The translations under genes and the position numbers were made by a program. Positions 49,893 to 57,729 of a stretch of DNA of 64,000 nucleotides are shown here, one piece after another (the first letter of the stretch is position 1; each line of letters opens with the position of its first letter). The stretch lies in contig CP079699.1 in NCBI GenBank assembly GCA_021383565.1, positions 2,170,001-2,234,000 of the forward strand, written 5' to 3'. A model generated the notes under the pieces. The model worked only from the letters and a program-made list of their open reading frames with translations, searched no databases and was not told where the DNA came from. Source of the DNA: Levilactobacillus brevis. Lineage in GTDB: Bacteria; Bacillota; Bacilli; Lactobacillales; Lactobacillaceae.

Positions 49893-49905
49893 TATCCGAA
49901 TTTAA
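49893..49905. promoter_or_regulatory. Possible PurBox
   Basis: ATATCCGAATTTA fits AWWWCCGAACWWT except one base, upstream of the purine permease. An inverted TTCG 26 bp on is too far for the usual paired spacing. Confidence 0.3.
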
Positions 49906-50023
49906 TGACAATTTTTATATCAAATATTCGCTTATTTGGAAATAAAACTAGACTTCATAACAACCATCCCGTATGATTAGGAGGAAATGCGAATAAACCG
50001 TTTCTAATGGGGAGGAAATGATT

Positions 50024-51100
50024 ATGCACTGGATCGCCGATTTGTTAGCGGCCATCGGAGTCGTCTTAAACGGCATTCCACAGGGAATCATGGCAATGTC
50101 GCTCGGTTTTGCAATTTTTCCAACGATGTTTTCTTTTATTTTTGCGTCGGCGGTCAATGGGGCCTTTGGCGCCGTAGCACCGTTGTCGTTTCAGGCCGAG
50201 TCGCTGGCACTGACGGGGAAGCTGGGGCGTAACTTACGTGAGCGAACCTCGATTATTTTAGGCGGGTCCATTGTGATGCTTCTGATCGGGGTCACCGGGA
50301 CGCTGACAAAGATTGTTGCTGTCCTGGGTAACGGCATCATGGCGGGGATGATGGCTGGTGTAGGCATCATGCTAGCTAAGATTGCACTGGGGATGGCCAA
50401 GGAGGAACAGCTCACGGGATGGTTGTCGGTGGCGCTGGCTGCCGTTACCTACCTGATTACCAAGGACTTGGTGTGGACCATCGTGATTTCGGTGGTGGGC
50501 TCGAGTCTGGCGGCCGTCCTGGGTCAGCACTACAGAGCGGAGCTGCCAGCCCACGTGACCGCTCGCCGGTTTGTCTTCACCAAGCCAATGATTAGCGTTC
50601 GCGTGGTACGTGGGGCACTCAGTCTGGCGTGCTTAAACATTGGCGCCAACATTTCTTACGGGTTGATTACCGGCCAGATGACCGGTCAGAAGCCCAATCC
50701 GGTCAACCTGAACCTGTTAACGATTACTCAGTCCATTGCCGATATGGGGACTAGTTTACTGGGTGGGGCACCGGTCGAAGCGATCATCTCGGCGACGGCC
50801 AGTGCGCCTGAACCCGTGGTGGCCGGTATCATGATGATGCTAATTATGGCGGCCATTCTAGCGATTGGTTGGTTGCCTAAGCTGGGGAAATACGTGCCTA
50901 GCGCCTCAATTGCGGGATTCCTGTTCATTCTGGGAGCGGTCGTCATTTTTCCGGTCAATGCCGGGCTGGCGCTTCAGGGCTCCACGGCCACGATTGCGGC
51001 GATTACACTGGTGATTACGGCGGTTGCCGATCCATTCGCGGGGTTACTCGCCGGCGCCGTGTTGAAATTCTGTTTGCCACTCTTAGGGCTGGGGGTCTAA
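50024..51100 (+). CDS. NCS2-type nucleobase permease
   Basis: A 358-residue membrane protein with about 10-12 helices resembling the NCS2/AzgA-like nucleobase transporters. Recognisable are FPTMFSFIFASAVNGAFGAVAPLSFQAESL early, MAGVGIMLAKIALGMA centrally and ADMGTSLLGGAPVEAIISATASAPEPV, the motif region around the substrate-binding residues of helices 8-10. It is shorter than typical members (about 430). Directly followed by a phosphoribosyltransferase, it likely imports adenine or another purine. ATG 50024 lies 8 bp after GGGGAGG. Confidence 0.85.
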   Translation: MHWIADLLAAIGVVLNGIPQGIMAMSLGFAIFPTMFSFIFASAVNGAFGAVAPLSFQAESLALTGKLGRNLRERTSIILGGSIVMLLIGVTGTLTKIVAVLGNGIMAGMMAGVGIMLAKIALGMAKEEQLTGWLSVALAAVTYLITKDLVWTIVISVVGSSLAAVLGQHYRAELPAHVTARRFVFTKPMISVRVVRGALSLACLNIGANISYGLITGQMTGQKPNPVNLNLLTITQSIADMGTSLLGGAPVEAIISATASAPEPVVAGIMMMLIMAAILAIGWLPKLGKYVPSASIAGFLFILGAVVIFPVNAGLALQGSTATIAAITLVITAVADPFAGLLAGAVLKFCLPLLGLGV

Positions 51101-51103
51101 CCA

Positions 51104-51646
51104 ATGAAAACTTTTGAACTTCAAGTGGGACCGTTGACACGGCGATTGCCGATTTTGCCGATTAACGAGACCACGGCGATTGCGTCGTTCGTCTTGTTAG
51201 GGGATGCGGAGCTGACGGATTATGCGGCGCAAGCGTTGGCACAACGCGTACCGGCGAACTTTGACTATTTCGTCACGCTAGAGAGTAAGGGGATTCCGTT
51301 GGCGCAGGAGCTCAGTCGGGTGACGGATCATCCGCAATTCGTAGTGCTCCGGAAGAACGTGAAAGATTACATGGTGGCGCCCTTAACGGTACCGGTCAAG
51401 GCAATCACCACGAGTGCGCCGCAGCAATTGGTACTCGATGGCACTGATGCGGATCGGTTGGTAGCTAAGCGAGTCGTGATCGTGGACGATGTCATTAGTA
51501 GTGGGGGCTCACTGACGGCGGCCAAGACGCTGTTGGAAAAAGCCGGTGCCACGGTCGTGGGTCAGATGGCGATCTTAGCGGAGGGCGAGGCCGTTAGTCG
51601 GCAGGATATTGACTTTTTGGCGGAATTGCCGTTGTTTTCGCGGTAG
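51104..51646 (+). CDS. Adenine phosphoribosyltransferase-like protein
   Basis: A 180-residue type I phosphoribosyltransferase. The PRPP-binding motif is RVVIVDDVISSGGSLTAAKTLL at about residues 125-146, preceded by FDYFVTLESKGIPLAQELSRV (flexible-loop and substrate side) and VVLRKNVKDYM, close to adenine phosphoribosyltransferases. It would convert an imported base plus PRPP into a nucleotide. The 3-bp gap to the permease indicates a two-gene uptake and salvage operon. Confidence 0.88.
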   Translation: MKTFELQVGPLTRRLPILPINETTAIASFVLLGDAELTDYAAQALAQRVPANFDYFVTLESKGIPLAQELSRVTDHPQFVVLRKNVKDYMVAPLTVPVKAITTSAPQQLVLDGTDADRLVAKRVVIVDDVISSGGSLTAAKTLLEKAGATVVGQMAILAEGEAVSRQDIDFLAELPLFSR

Positions 51647-51694
51647 GCATAGATGCCTAGCCATTGCGACTCATAAAGGAAGTAAGCACAAAAT

Positions 51695-51740
51695 AGGCCC
51701 CAACCGCGCGCACTTCAAGCGCTGGTTGAGGCCTGTTTCT
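51695..51740 (+). terminator. Terminator of the purine salvage operon
   Basis: AGGCC-C-CAACC / GGTTG-A-GGCCT stem followed by GTTTCTT. Confidence 0.8.
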
Positions 51741-51787
51741 TCTATATATAACGGATTTTATAAATCAATCGTTTAGCTAGTCACTAA

Positions 51788-53431
51788 TTACTTAGCGATG
51801 TAAGTCGTCTTGAAATCGTAAGGCACGCCGGCACCGTTATAAACAATGCTTTTGACGTTGCTACGTAACAACTGCGACTTGGCTGCTTGATACAGCGGGA
51901 TCGTGCCTTGATCGTTGATTAAGACCTTTTCAGCCTTGACGAGCTTGGCCCAACGAGTGGTTGGCTGGTTCCCGTCTTGATTTTCGGCTTCGTCGAGGAG
52001 CTTGTCGAATTCACTGCTCTTCCAGCCGGTCGTGTTATAGCTGGAGTCGGATTCGAAGACATCGAGGAAATTAATTGGGTCGGCGAAGACGGATTGCCAG
52101 CCGGCGAGGGTCAATTCGTAATTCCCATTGTTTTGTTGGGTGATCAGCTGAACGTAAGGCACCGTCTTGATGGTAATCTTGACGTTTGGCAACTTCTCCA
52201 ATGAGCTTTGTAGAAATTCGGCGGTCTGCTTGTTAGTGTCAGTATCGGAAACGGACAGGGTGACGTTGAGTTGCTTATCACCGGTCTGCTTCAGCCCCTT
52301 GGCCAGTAAGCTCTTGGCTTGCTTGAGGTTGTACGAAACACCGGATTTGACGTAAGCCTCTTGGTTGAAGGCTTCACCGGTCTTGGGATTGTTGCCCATG
52401 CCGGCGGGAACGAAGCCCTTGGAAGCAACAGAACCATCCTGTAAGACGTCATTGACCAGTTGGTTGCGGTCGATGGCTAAGGAGAGGGCCTTGCGGACGT
52501 TGACGTTCTTGAAGGCTGGGACCTTCTTTTGGTTTAAATCCAACCGTTGAGAACCGGTGGGAAGACGCTTAACGAAGTCCTTGCTGTTCTTGTTGTTCTT
52601 AATCTGTTGGCCGCTGAGGAGCGTTTCATCGGTCTTCTTGGCATTGTAGAGATTGTAGCTGGTCGTTGTGGACTCGGTGACCTGTTCGTTAATCTTAGTC
52701 AGATGAACGGCTTTCTTATCCCAGTAGGTCTGGTTCTTGGCTAGCGTCCAGCTCTTGCCAGTACCGTTCCACTTAGTCAGCCGGAATGGGCCGTTGTAAA
52801 CGGTCGTGGCTGAGCTGGTCCCATACTTCTTGCCGTACTGATCCACAGCCTTTTGGTTCAGCGGGTAGAAGAGTGGCCAAGCCAGCAGTTTCTTGAAGTA
52901 GGAGACGGGCTTCGTCAGTTGAACGGTCAGTTTGTATTTGCCATCGGCCTTGATGCCTAGGGCGTTGAGCGGTTGCTTGCCCTTGTTGACGGCCTCGGCG
53001 TTCTTGACCTGATAGAGGTAGAAGGCATCCTGTGAAGCCGTCTTTGGGTTCAGCGTACGTTGCCAGGAGTAAACAAAGTCCTTGGCCGTCACCGGTTGAC
53101 CGTTGGACCATTTGGCATTCTGCCGTAGCTTGAAGGTGTAGGTTTTGCCGCCGTTGGTGACTTTGGTGCTGGTGGCCAGGGCGTTAGCCGGCGTGCCCTT
53201 AGCGTTGAGGCGGTAGAGGCCCTCTTGCGTGTTCTGTAAAACGGTAAAGCTCAACGTGTCGGTGGCCTGTGCGAGATCGGAAGAGGCTAGTTCGGAAGAC
53301 TCAGTCCAGTTCAACTCCTGTTTGGCGGCGTACTTGCCACTACTGTTACTCGTGCTGGCTTGGCTGCCGCAACCCGCTAACGTTAAGAGGCTGAGTGCAG
53401 TAAGTGTTAAAATCGTTCCTTTTTTCTTCAT
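51788..53431 (-). CDS. Oligopeptide ABC transporter substrate-binding lipoprotein (OppA-like)
   Basis: A 547-residue SBP family 5 lipoprotein. The lipobox LTLAGCGSQ at about residues 16-24 marks lipid anchoring at the Cys. WSNGQPVTAKDFVYSWQRTLNPKT, YNGPFRLTKWNGTG and LTLAGWQSVFADPINFLDVF match the peptide-binding fold and align throughout with the other OppA-like protein at 23413. It captures peptides outside the cell for import. A T-box leader controls it. No permease or ATPase genes adjoin, so it must share a transporter encoded elsewhere. Confidence 0.94.
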   Translation of the reverse strand: MKKKGTILTLTALSLLTLAGCGSQASTSNSSGKYAAKQELNWTESSELASSDLAQATDTLSFTVLQNTQEGLYRLNAKGTPANALATSTKVTNGGKTYTFKLRQNAKWSNGQPVTAKDFVYSWQRTLNPKTASQDAFYLYQVKNAEAVNKGKQPLNALGIKADGKYKLTVQLTKPVSYFKKLLAWPLFYPLNQKAVDQYGKKYGTSSATTVYNGPFRLTKWNGTGKSWTLAKNQTYWDKKAVHLTKINEQVTESTTTSYNLYNAKKTDETLLSGQQIKNNKNSKDFVKRLPTGSQRLDLNQKKVPAFKNVNVRKALSLAIDRNQLVNDVLQDGSVASKGFVPAGMGNNPKTGEAFNQEAYVKSGVSYNLKQAKSLLAKGLKQTGDKQLNVTLSVSDTDTNKQTAEFLQSSLEKLPNVKITIKTVPYVQLITQQNNGNYELTLAGWQSVFADPINFLDVFESDSSYNTTGWKSSEFDKLLDEAENQDGNQPTTRWAKLVKAEKVLINDQGTIPLYQAAKSQLLRSNVKSIVYNGAGVPYDFKTTYIAK

Positions 53432-53451
53432 CCCAAAACATCTCCTCAAAT

Positions 53452-53735
53452 AAAAATCGTCCTTATGTACTTGCTACATAAGGACGATTTCACTCGCGGT
53501 GCCACCTTGTTTTATGCTGGACTCACGCCCACCATCTCCGTAACTTCTGTTGCCAAAAGTCGGAAGCGGTAACGGGCTTCAAATCGAACAACCAGCTTGC
53601 ACCAATTGTCAGCTACCAGGCTCATCTTCGCGGTTCCGTTGTAAGCCACCTTTTCAGCTACCGGTGGTCTCTGAACTTAGCGGGAACGGCTACTCTTCCT
53701 GGCGATGCGTTCATGGGTTTTTAACTTGGTTCTCA
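53452..53735 (-). promoter_or_regulatory. T-box riboswitch upstream of oppA-like lipoprotein gene
   Basis: On the minus strand, CAAGGTGGCACCGCG is followed by terminator AAATCGTCCTTATGTA / TACATAAGGACGATTT with T-run. Stem I shows AGAGTAG (S-turn side), an AGAGA bulge and a CCACC/GGTGG distal hairpin, then GGAACCGCGAAGATG on the 3' side. In my reading CGC (Arg) falls in the specifier slot, but this is uncertain. Confidence 0.93.
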
Positions 53736-53763
53736 TACTAAGCGTTGGCGGCGGGGATGTCAA
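53735..53763 (-). promoter_or_regulatory. Promoter of the second T-box/oppA transcript
   Basis: TTGACA-17 bp-TAGTAT on the minus strand at the start of the leader. Confidence 0.75.
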
Positions 53764-53896
53764 TAGAAAAATAACAAGAGAGTTCCTAGTTGATATAACG
53801 CAGATTGTGGCCGTATATAGAAGAAATCATGACTGGAATCGTCTAAATATTAATATATTTATCATCACATTCACATTATTTTTGCGAATTTATCGG

Positions 53897-53945
53897 CCGA
53901 AAAAAGCCGCAAAACAAGTCCCTCATAGAGAGCATGTTTTGCGGC
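53897..53945 (-). terminator. Terminator of the EAL gene
   Basis: GCCGCAAAACA / TGTTTTGCGGC stem followed by TTTTTTC on the minus strand. Confidence 0.9.
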
Positions 53946-53978
53946 CAAATTAAGTCCTCGTATTCAATTTAAAACGGT

Positions 53979-54638
53979 TTAAACTGCCGCGTACGGCACC
54001 GGCTTGCTGTAATAGTAGCCTTGGGTCATCCCAACGTTATATTGCTGAGCCAACGCAACATCACCCTTATCTTCGATGCCTTCGAGGGTGAAGCCAAGTT
54101 GGTAGTTGTCGGCGATCTTACGCCAGAAGTTGAGGCTCTTCATCATCTCGTTTTGCCGGTGTTGGAACCGGAAATTTTGCATGGCGAACTTGATGCTGTC
54201 CATGAAGGGGAGGACGTCTTGAACGGCCTGCGACCAAGGATTGTCCGTACCCACGTCATCCAGACTCAACTTGATATCGAACGCCCGGTAGAGGGCCACG
54301 TAACGGTGGAGTTCCTCTAGCGACGGTGCCTCCGTCAATTCAACGATGAGGTTTAAATTCTTCACTGATTTTTTCAAATGAATGAGATGGCCGATGGTCC
54401 GGCTGTCGACGAACTGTTCACGGTTTAAGTTCAACGAAATCTCGGGGTTATCGCGATGGTCTTTTAAAATGCTCGTGATCTCCTGATAGGATAATAAAAC
54501 CTGCTGGTCCATTGGTAGCGCAGTAAAATCAGTAGGCGTTACCCAATAGTCATGGCAAGATGACCGTAATAATAATTCATAGCCAGCTAACTTTTGCGTT
54601 GCCGCATTGATCTGCGGTTGGACGAAGAATCGATACAT
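53979..54638 (-). CDS. EAL-domain protein (c-di-GMP phosphodiesterase candidate)
   Basis: A 219-residue stand-alone EAL domain. Expected metal and catalytic positions appear in order: Glu in GYELLLRS (the EAL/ELL motif), Asn in SLNLNREQF, Glu in LIVELTEAP, the Asp pair in LSLDDVGTDNP, Lys in DSIKFAMQ, Glu in TLEGIED and Gln in TQGYYYSKP. It could therefore hydrolyse cyclic di-GMP, though the shortened length (usually about 240) and the ELL variant leave doubt. No sensor, membrane segment or GGDEF partner is in the window. Confidence 0.85.
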   Translation of the reverse strand: MYRFFVQPQINAATQKLAGYELLLRSSCHDYWVTPTDFTALPMDQQVLLSYQEITSILKDHRDNPEISLNLNREQFVDSRTIGHLIHLKKSVKNLNLIVELTEAPSLEELHRYVALYRAFDIKLSLDDVGTDNPWSQAVQDVLPFMDSIKFAMQNFRFQHRQNEMMKSLNFWRKIADNYQLGFTLEGIEDKGDVALAQQYNVGMTQGYYYSKPVPYAAV

Positions 54639-54796
54639 TTTAAAAGAAAATCCCCTTTCTTATCTGCGAGCGCATTTGATAATATCGTTTATTATACCCC
54701 ATCACTCAACTAATTTATAGCCCTAATGGTGTAGGAGAGTGGCAATTTAACACTCCAAATTTCCAATATCGTCCGCTAAATGATTATGTTAACGCT

Positions 54797-55324
54797 TTAA
54801 TCAGCTAAATTCAATTCATACGCTCGCCGGGCATTATCGCCGGGCTCCGCAACGTGGACGATTCCCCGGAATTGATAGCCGAGACTGAGGGCAATGGCCT
54901 GCATGCGTTGATTCATTTGGTGGGTGTCGATCCGGAAGTTACGGATCCCCGCTTGATAAGCCGTGCTAATCAGATTGGAGAAGAAGTAGTGGCTGAGGTG
55001 TTGGCCGGCGAAGTCCTTGCTTAACGCGATCCGATGAATGGTGGCGTAGGGCTCCTGATTGTTTTGCCAGCCGGCGCCCGTAATCTCGTGATAGTTGGCG
55101 TCGTCGCCCACAACTTGGGCCGCGGTACCCGCTATCCGGTTATCGACCATCAATACCCAACTTTGCTGGGCCATGATATCGCGGCGAATAGCGGCCTCAT
55201 CGGGATAACCATCTTGCCACTGCGGGCTGCCATCCGCCTTCAATAAAGCCTTAGCATCCGCAATAATCGCCATGATGGCTGGTACATCAACTTTGGTAGC
55301 GTGTCGTAAATAAACTAAACTCAT
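54797..55324 (-). CDS. GNAT family N-acetyltransferase (paralogue 1)
   Basis: A 175-residue GNAT enzyme. MSLVYLRHATKVDVPAIMAIIADAKALLKADG is the N-terminal strand-helix, SPQWQDGYPDEAAI a family-specific block, and HRIALSKDFAGQHLSHYFFSNL the acetyl-CoA motif with the Q/G-x-H variant loop. The start is the ATG 7 bp after GGAGG, 32 codons inside the longest frame. The gene at 57146 is a close relative of the same length. The substrate is unknown. Confidence 0.9.
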   Translation of the reverse strand: MSLVYLRHATKVDVPAIMAIIADAKALLKADGSPQWQDGYPDEAAIRRDIMAQQSWVLMVDNRIAGTAAQVVGDDANYHEITGAGWQNNQEPYATIHRIALSKDFAGQHLSHYFFSNLISTAYQAGIRNFRIDTHQMNQRMQAIALSLGYQFRGIVHVAEPGDNARRAYELNLAD

Positions 55325-55537
55325 CAGTCGTCCTCCAATGTATTTAAATTTAACTTCTAGAATACCACTTTCTGCCGGTAGATTGGCGAATCTTTTAGCA
55401 GCCGTCTGTGCACAGTTCATTTGGATTGAGAACCACCAACCGCGGGACTTTTTACCAGAATTTTGGTAAATTTGAGGGAACGAGACTTCTCAGGCGCGCG
55501 TCGGCTGAAGAGGTCACCAGAAAAGGAGTAGACTGAC

Positions 55538-56545
55538 ATGGTAAAAATTACGGCATACGGCGTCCGTGAACTGGAGGAGCCGTACTTCAATCGCCTAAAT
55601 ACCGCGGGTTTTACGTTGAAATTTGTTCGCGACTTATTGACCCATGAGAACGTGACGGCGGCCGCCGGGACCGACGCCGTCCTGGTGCGGGGAAACTGCG
55701 TTGTCGACCGGCAAAATCTACAACAGTTTGCGGATTGGGGCATTAAGGCGGTTTTTACGCGATCGGTAGGGGTCAACCATTTGGACTTGCAGGCGGCCAG
55801 CGAGTTGGGCATCACGGTGGCGCGAGTTCCCGGATACTCACCGTTTGCCGTGGCCGAATTGGCCTTTACCCTGGGGATGACGCTGTTTCGGCACGTTAAT
55901 CTTGCCGTTGATCAGACCCGCCAGGCCGACTTTACGATTGGCAATGCCCTTTTCAGCAAGGAAATCCACACGGCAACGGTGGGCATCGTGGGGGTCGGGC
56001 GAATTGGCTTGGCGGAAGCACAACTCTATCAGGGTTTAGGTGCACACGTGGTGGGCTACGATCGCCGGCCATCCGCGACGGCAAACGAACGCGTTGAGTT
56101 AGTCACATTGCCGGATTTACTGGCGCAGAGCGATATTGTCTCACTACATGTGCCCTACTTACCGGGTCAAAACGATGATCTAATCAACTCGGCCTTTATC
56201 GCCCAAATGAAAGCGGGTGCCGTACTGGTGAACACGGCGCGCGGGGAGCTAGCCAATGTAGACGCCATTTTAGCCGGCTTGACGAGTGGCCAACTCAGCG
56301 GCTATGGCACCGATGTCTTTCGCGGTGAAACAACGATGTTGGGCCAATCGTACGGCAGTCTGGCCGAAGTTCCCAATCCGGAAGTTCGGCAGTTATTGGC
56401 GGCGTATCCGCGCGTACTGGTCACGCCACACGTGGGGTCCTACACGGAACCGGCGTTGGAAGACATGATTCGCATGAGCTTCGACAATTTCCGCGACTTC
56501 TTCGCCACCGGTCACACAGCTAATGAGGTCCGGGTGGAATCATAA
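55538..56545 (+). CDS. D-2-hydroxyacid dehydrogenase (D-lactate dehydrogenase family)
   Basis: A 335-residue D-isomer-specific 2-hydroxyacid dehydrogenase. The NAD motif is VGIVGVGRIG at about residues 147-156, followed by an Asp (VVGYDRRP). The catalytic Arg is in VNTARGELANVD, the Glu in DVFRGETT and the His in VTPHVGSYTEP. It resembles D-lactate/D-2-hydroxyisocaproate dehydrogenases, reducing 2-keto acids with NADH. Start ATG with AAAAGGAG upstream. Whether it makes D-lactate or branched 2-hydroxy acids cannot be settled by sequence alone. Confidence 0.92.
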   Translation: MVKITAYGVRELEEPYFNRLNTAGFTLKFVRDLLTHENVTAAAGTDAVLVRGNCVVDRQNLQQFADWGIKAVFTRSVGVNHLDLQAASELGITVARVPGYSPFAVAELAFTLGMTLFRHVNLAVDQTRQADFTIGNALFSKEIHTATVGIVGVGRIGLAEAQLYQGLGAHVVGYDRRPSATANERVELVTLPDLLAQSDIVSLHVPYLPGQNDDLINSAFIAQMKAGAVLVNTARGELANVDAILAGLTSGQLSGYGTDVFRGETTMLGQSYGSLAEVPNPEVRQLLAAYPRVLVTPHVGSYTEPALEDMIRMSFDNFRDFFATGHTANEVRVES

Positions 56546-56580
56546 ACGCGTTGATCCGGCTGTCGATAGTGGCCGCCTTA

Positions 56581-57010
56581 CCGCCTTACCGTTCGCCAAA
56601 TTTGGTCTGGATCGCGGTGGGCAGGACGGGCCAAGCCAAAGGGCGGTCTTGTCCCTCGCTTCGAGCCGAAAGCCCGCGTCTCAAAGACGCCATTTTCCAA
56701 GTAGAACACTTGGAAAATCCCACGGCTGAGACCAAATTTGACTCACTCACGGCTACACTACTGAAGATAATCAACTAGGGTAGTGATCTCAGCAAAATTT
56801 GCGTCAGTTTGGCTGTTAACCACTCACCGTAACCGGAGGTAGCCAGAGATGGAGGGCGGTGTTAGCTAACGTCCTGAGTCGGCTTACAGCGCGGGACGTG
56901 TTTGGAGACTGGCGAATTTTGCTAGGCTTCAAACCGAGCCAGAGGACCGTTTCTCAGGCCGCAGGCGGTCCCCACAGCGCCGGAATCTCTGGCAGCCGTA
57001 GGTGGTATTG
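56581..57010 (-). repeat. Dispersed structured repeat, copy C (most complete)
   Basis: About 430 bp of non-coding sequence, reverse complement of copy A over more than 300 bp. One end reads CCTTACCGTTCGCCAAATTT, the other GCGCCGGAATCTCT-GGCAGCC. On the minus strand, in the same order as A and B: ATTTTCCAAG/CTTGGAAAAT (56692-56718), GCGTCT/AGACGC (56676-56690) and GGGACAAG/CTTGGCCC with loop ACCGCCCTTTGG (56628-56655). The other end carries a mirror-image imperfect hairpin around ACCGTTTCTCAGG. It lies between a dehydrogenase and an acetyltransferase gene. Confidence 0.87.
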
Positions 57011-57082
57011 ATGGTTTATTTAATAGCTATGAACCGTACCGGCTGGGAAACTTAGTAAGACGGTCAGAACAAATACAAAACG

Positions 57083-57123
57083 ACGGTCCATCCAGTTTTA
57101 GTCGAGGATGAACCGCCGTTTTT
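57083..57123 (-). terminator. Terminator of acetyltransferase paralogue 2
   Basis: ACGGCGGTTCATCC / GGATGGACCGTCGT stem followed by TTTG on the minus strand. Confidence 0.85.
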
Positions 57124-57145
57124 ATATTTGCTAACTGTATGTGAC

Positions 57146-57673
57146 CTAGTCCAGATTCAACTCGAACGCCAGCCGGGAAGCATCGCGTGTCTGCTCGTCC
57201 ACGTAGATGGTGCCGCGGTGCTTGTAGCCGAAGCTCCGGGCGATCGCCTGCATCTGCTGGTTCTTAACGTGCGTGTCCATGCGGAAGTTCCGCACACCCT
57301 CGTGGTAGGCCTGACTGATGAGATTGGAGAAGAAGTAGTGACTCAGGTGTTGGCCAGCAAACCCGGCACCGATTGCGATGCGGTGAATGGTGGCGTAAGG
57401 GTCCTGATTGTTTTGCCACTGGCCGTCTTCGATGTTCAGGTAGTTGGGGTCGTCACCGATGACCATGGTGGCCGTTCCGGCGACTTGCCCGTCGACGACT
57501 AGCAACCAACATTGCTGGCCGTCGACGTCTCGTTTCAGTGCCGCGGCATCCGGATAGCCATCCTGCCATTGCGGACTTCCCGCGGCCTTTAGCTGGGCCT
57601 TGGCGTGATTAATGATTGCCATGATAGTGGGTAAGTCGCGCAGCGTGGCCCGTTTGATGAAGATTAAACTCAT
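57146..57673 (-). CDS. GNAT family N-acetyltransferase (paralogue 2)
   Basis: A 175-residue GNAT protein aligned over its whole length with the one at 54797. Shared blocks are SPQWQDGYPD, GTA..V.GDD.NY, W.NNQ.PYATIHRIA, FAGQHLSHYFFSNLIS.AY..G.RNFR.DTH. The conserved blocks suggest similar substrates. TGAGGAGGC precedes the ATG. The two genes have the same orientation, with a convergent-strand dehydrogenase and repeat copy C between them, so the pair likely arose by duplication followed by insertion. Confidence 0.9.
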   Translation of the reverse strand: MSLIFIKRATLRDLPTIMAIINHAKAQLKAAGSPQWQDGYPDAAALKRDVDGQQCWLLVVDGQVAGTATMVIGDDPNYLNIEDGQWQNNQDPYATIHRIAIGAGFAGQHLSHYFFSNLISQAYHEGVRNFRMDTHVKNQQMQAIARSFGYKHRGTIYVDEQTRDASRLAFELNLD

Positions 57674-57729
57674 CGTGATGCCTCCTCAGAAGAGATTCTA
57701 GAATCTATAATACCACTTGCACGGGCTGA

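Noticed and set aside
49893-49930. Paired CGAA boxes for PurR at the purine permease
   Set aside because: The inverted TTCG is 26 bp away rather than the usual 16-17 bp; reported only as a weak single box.
53550-53953. Plus-strand frames between the second oppA-like gene and the EAL gene
   Set aside because: They are antisense to the second T-box leader and promoter or lie in AT-rich spacer.
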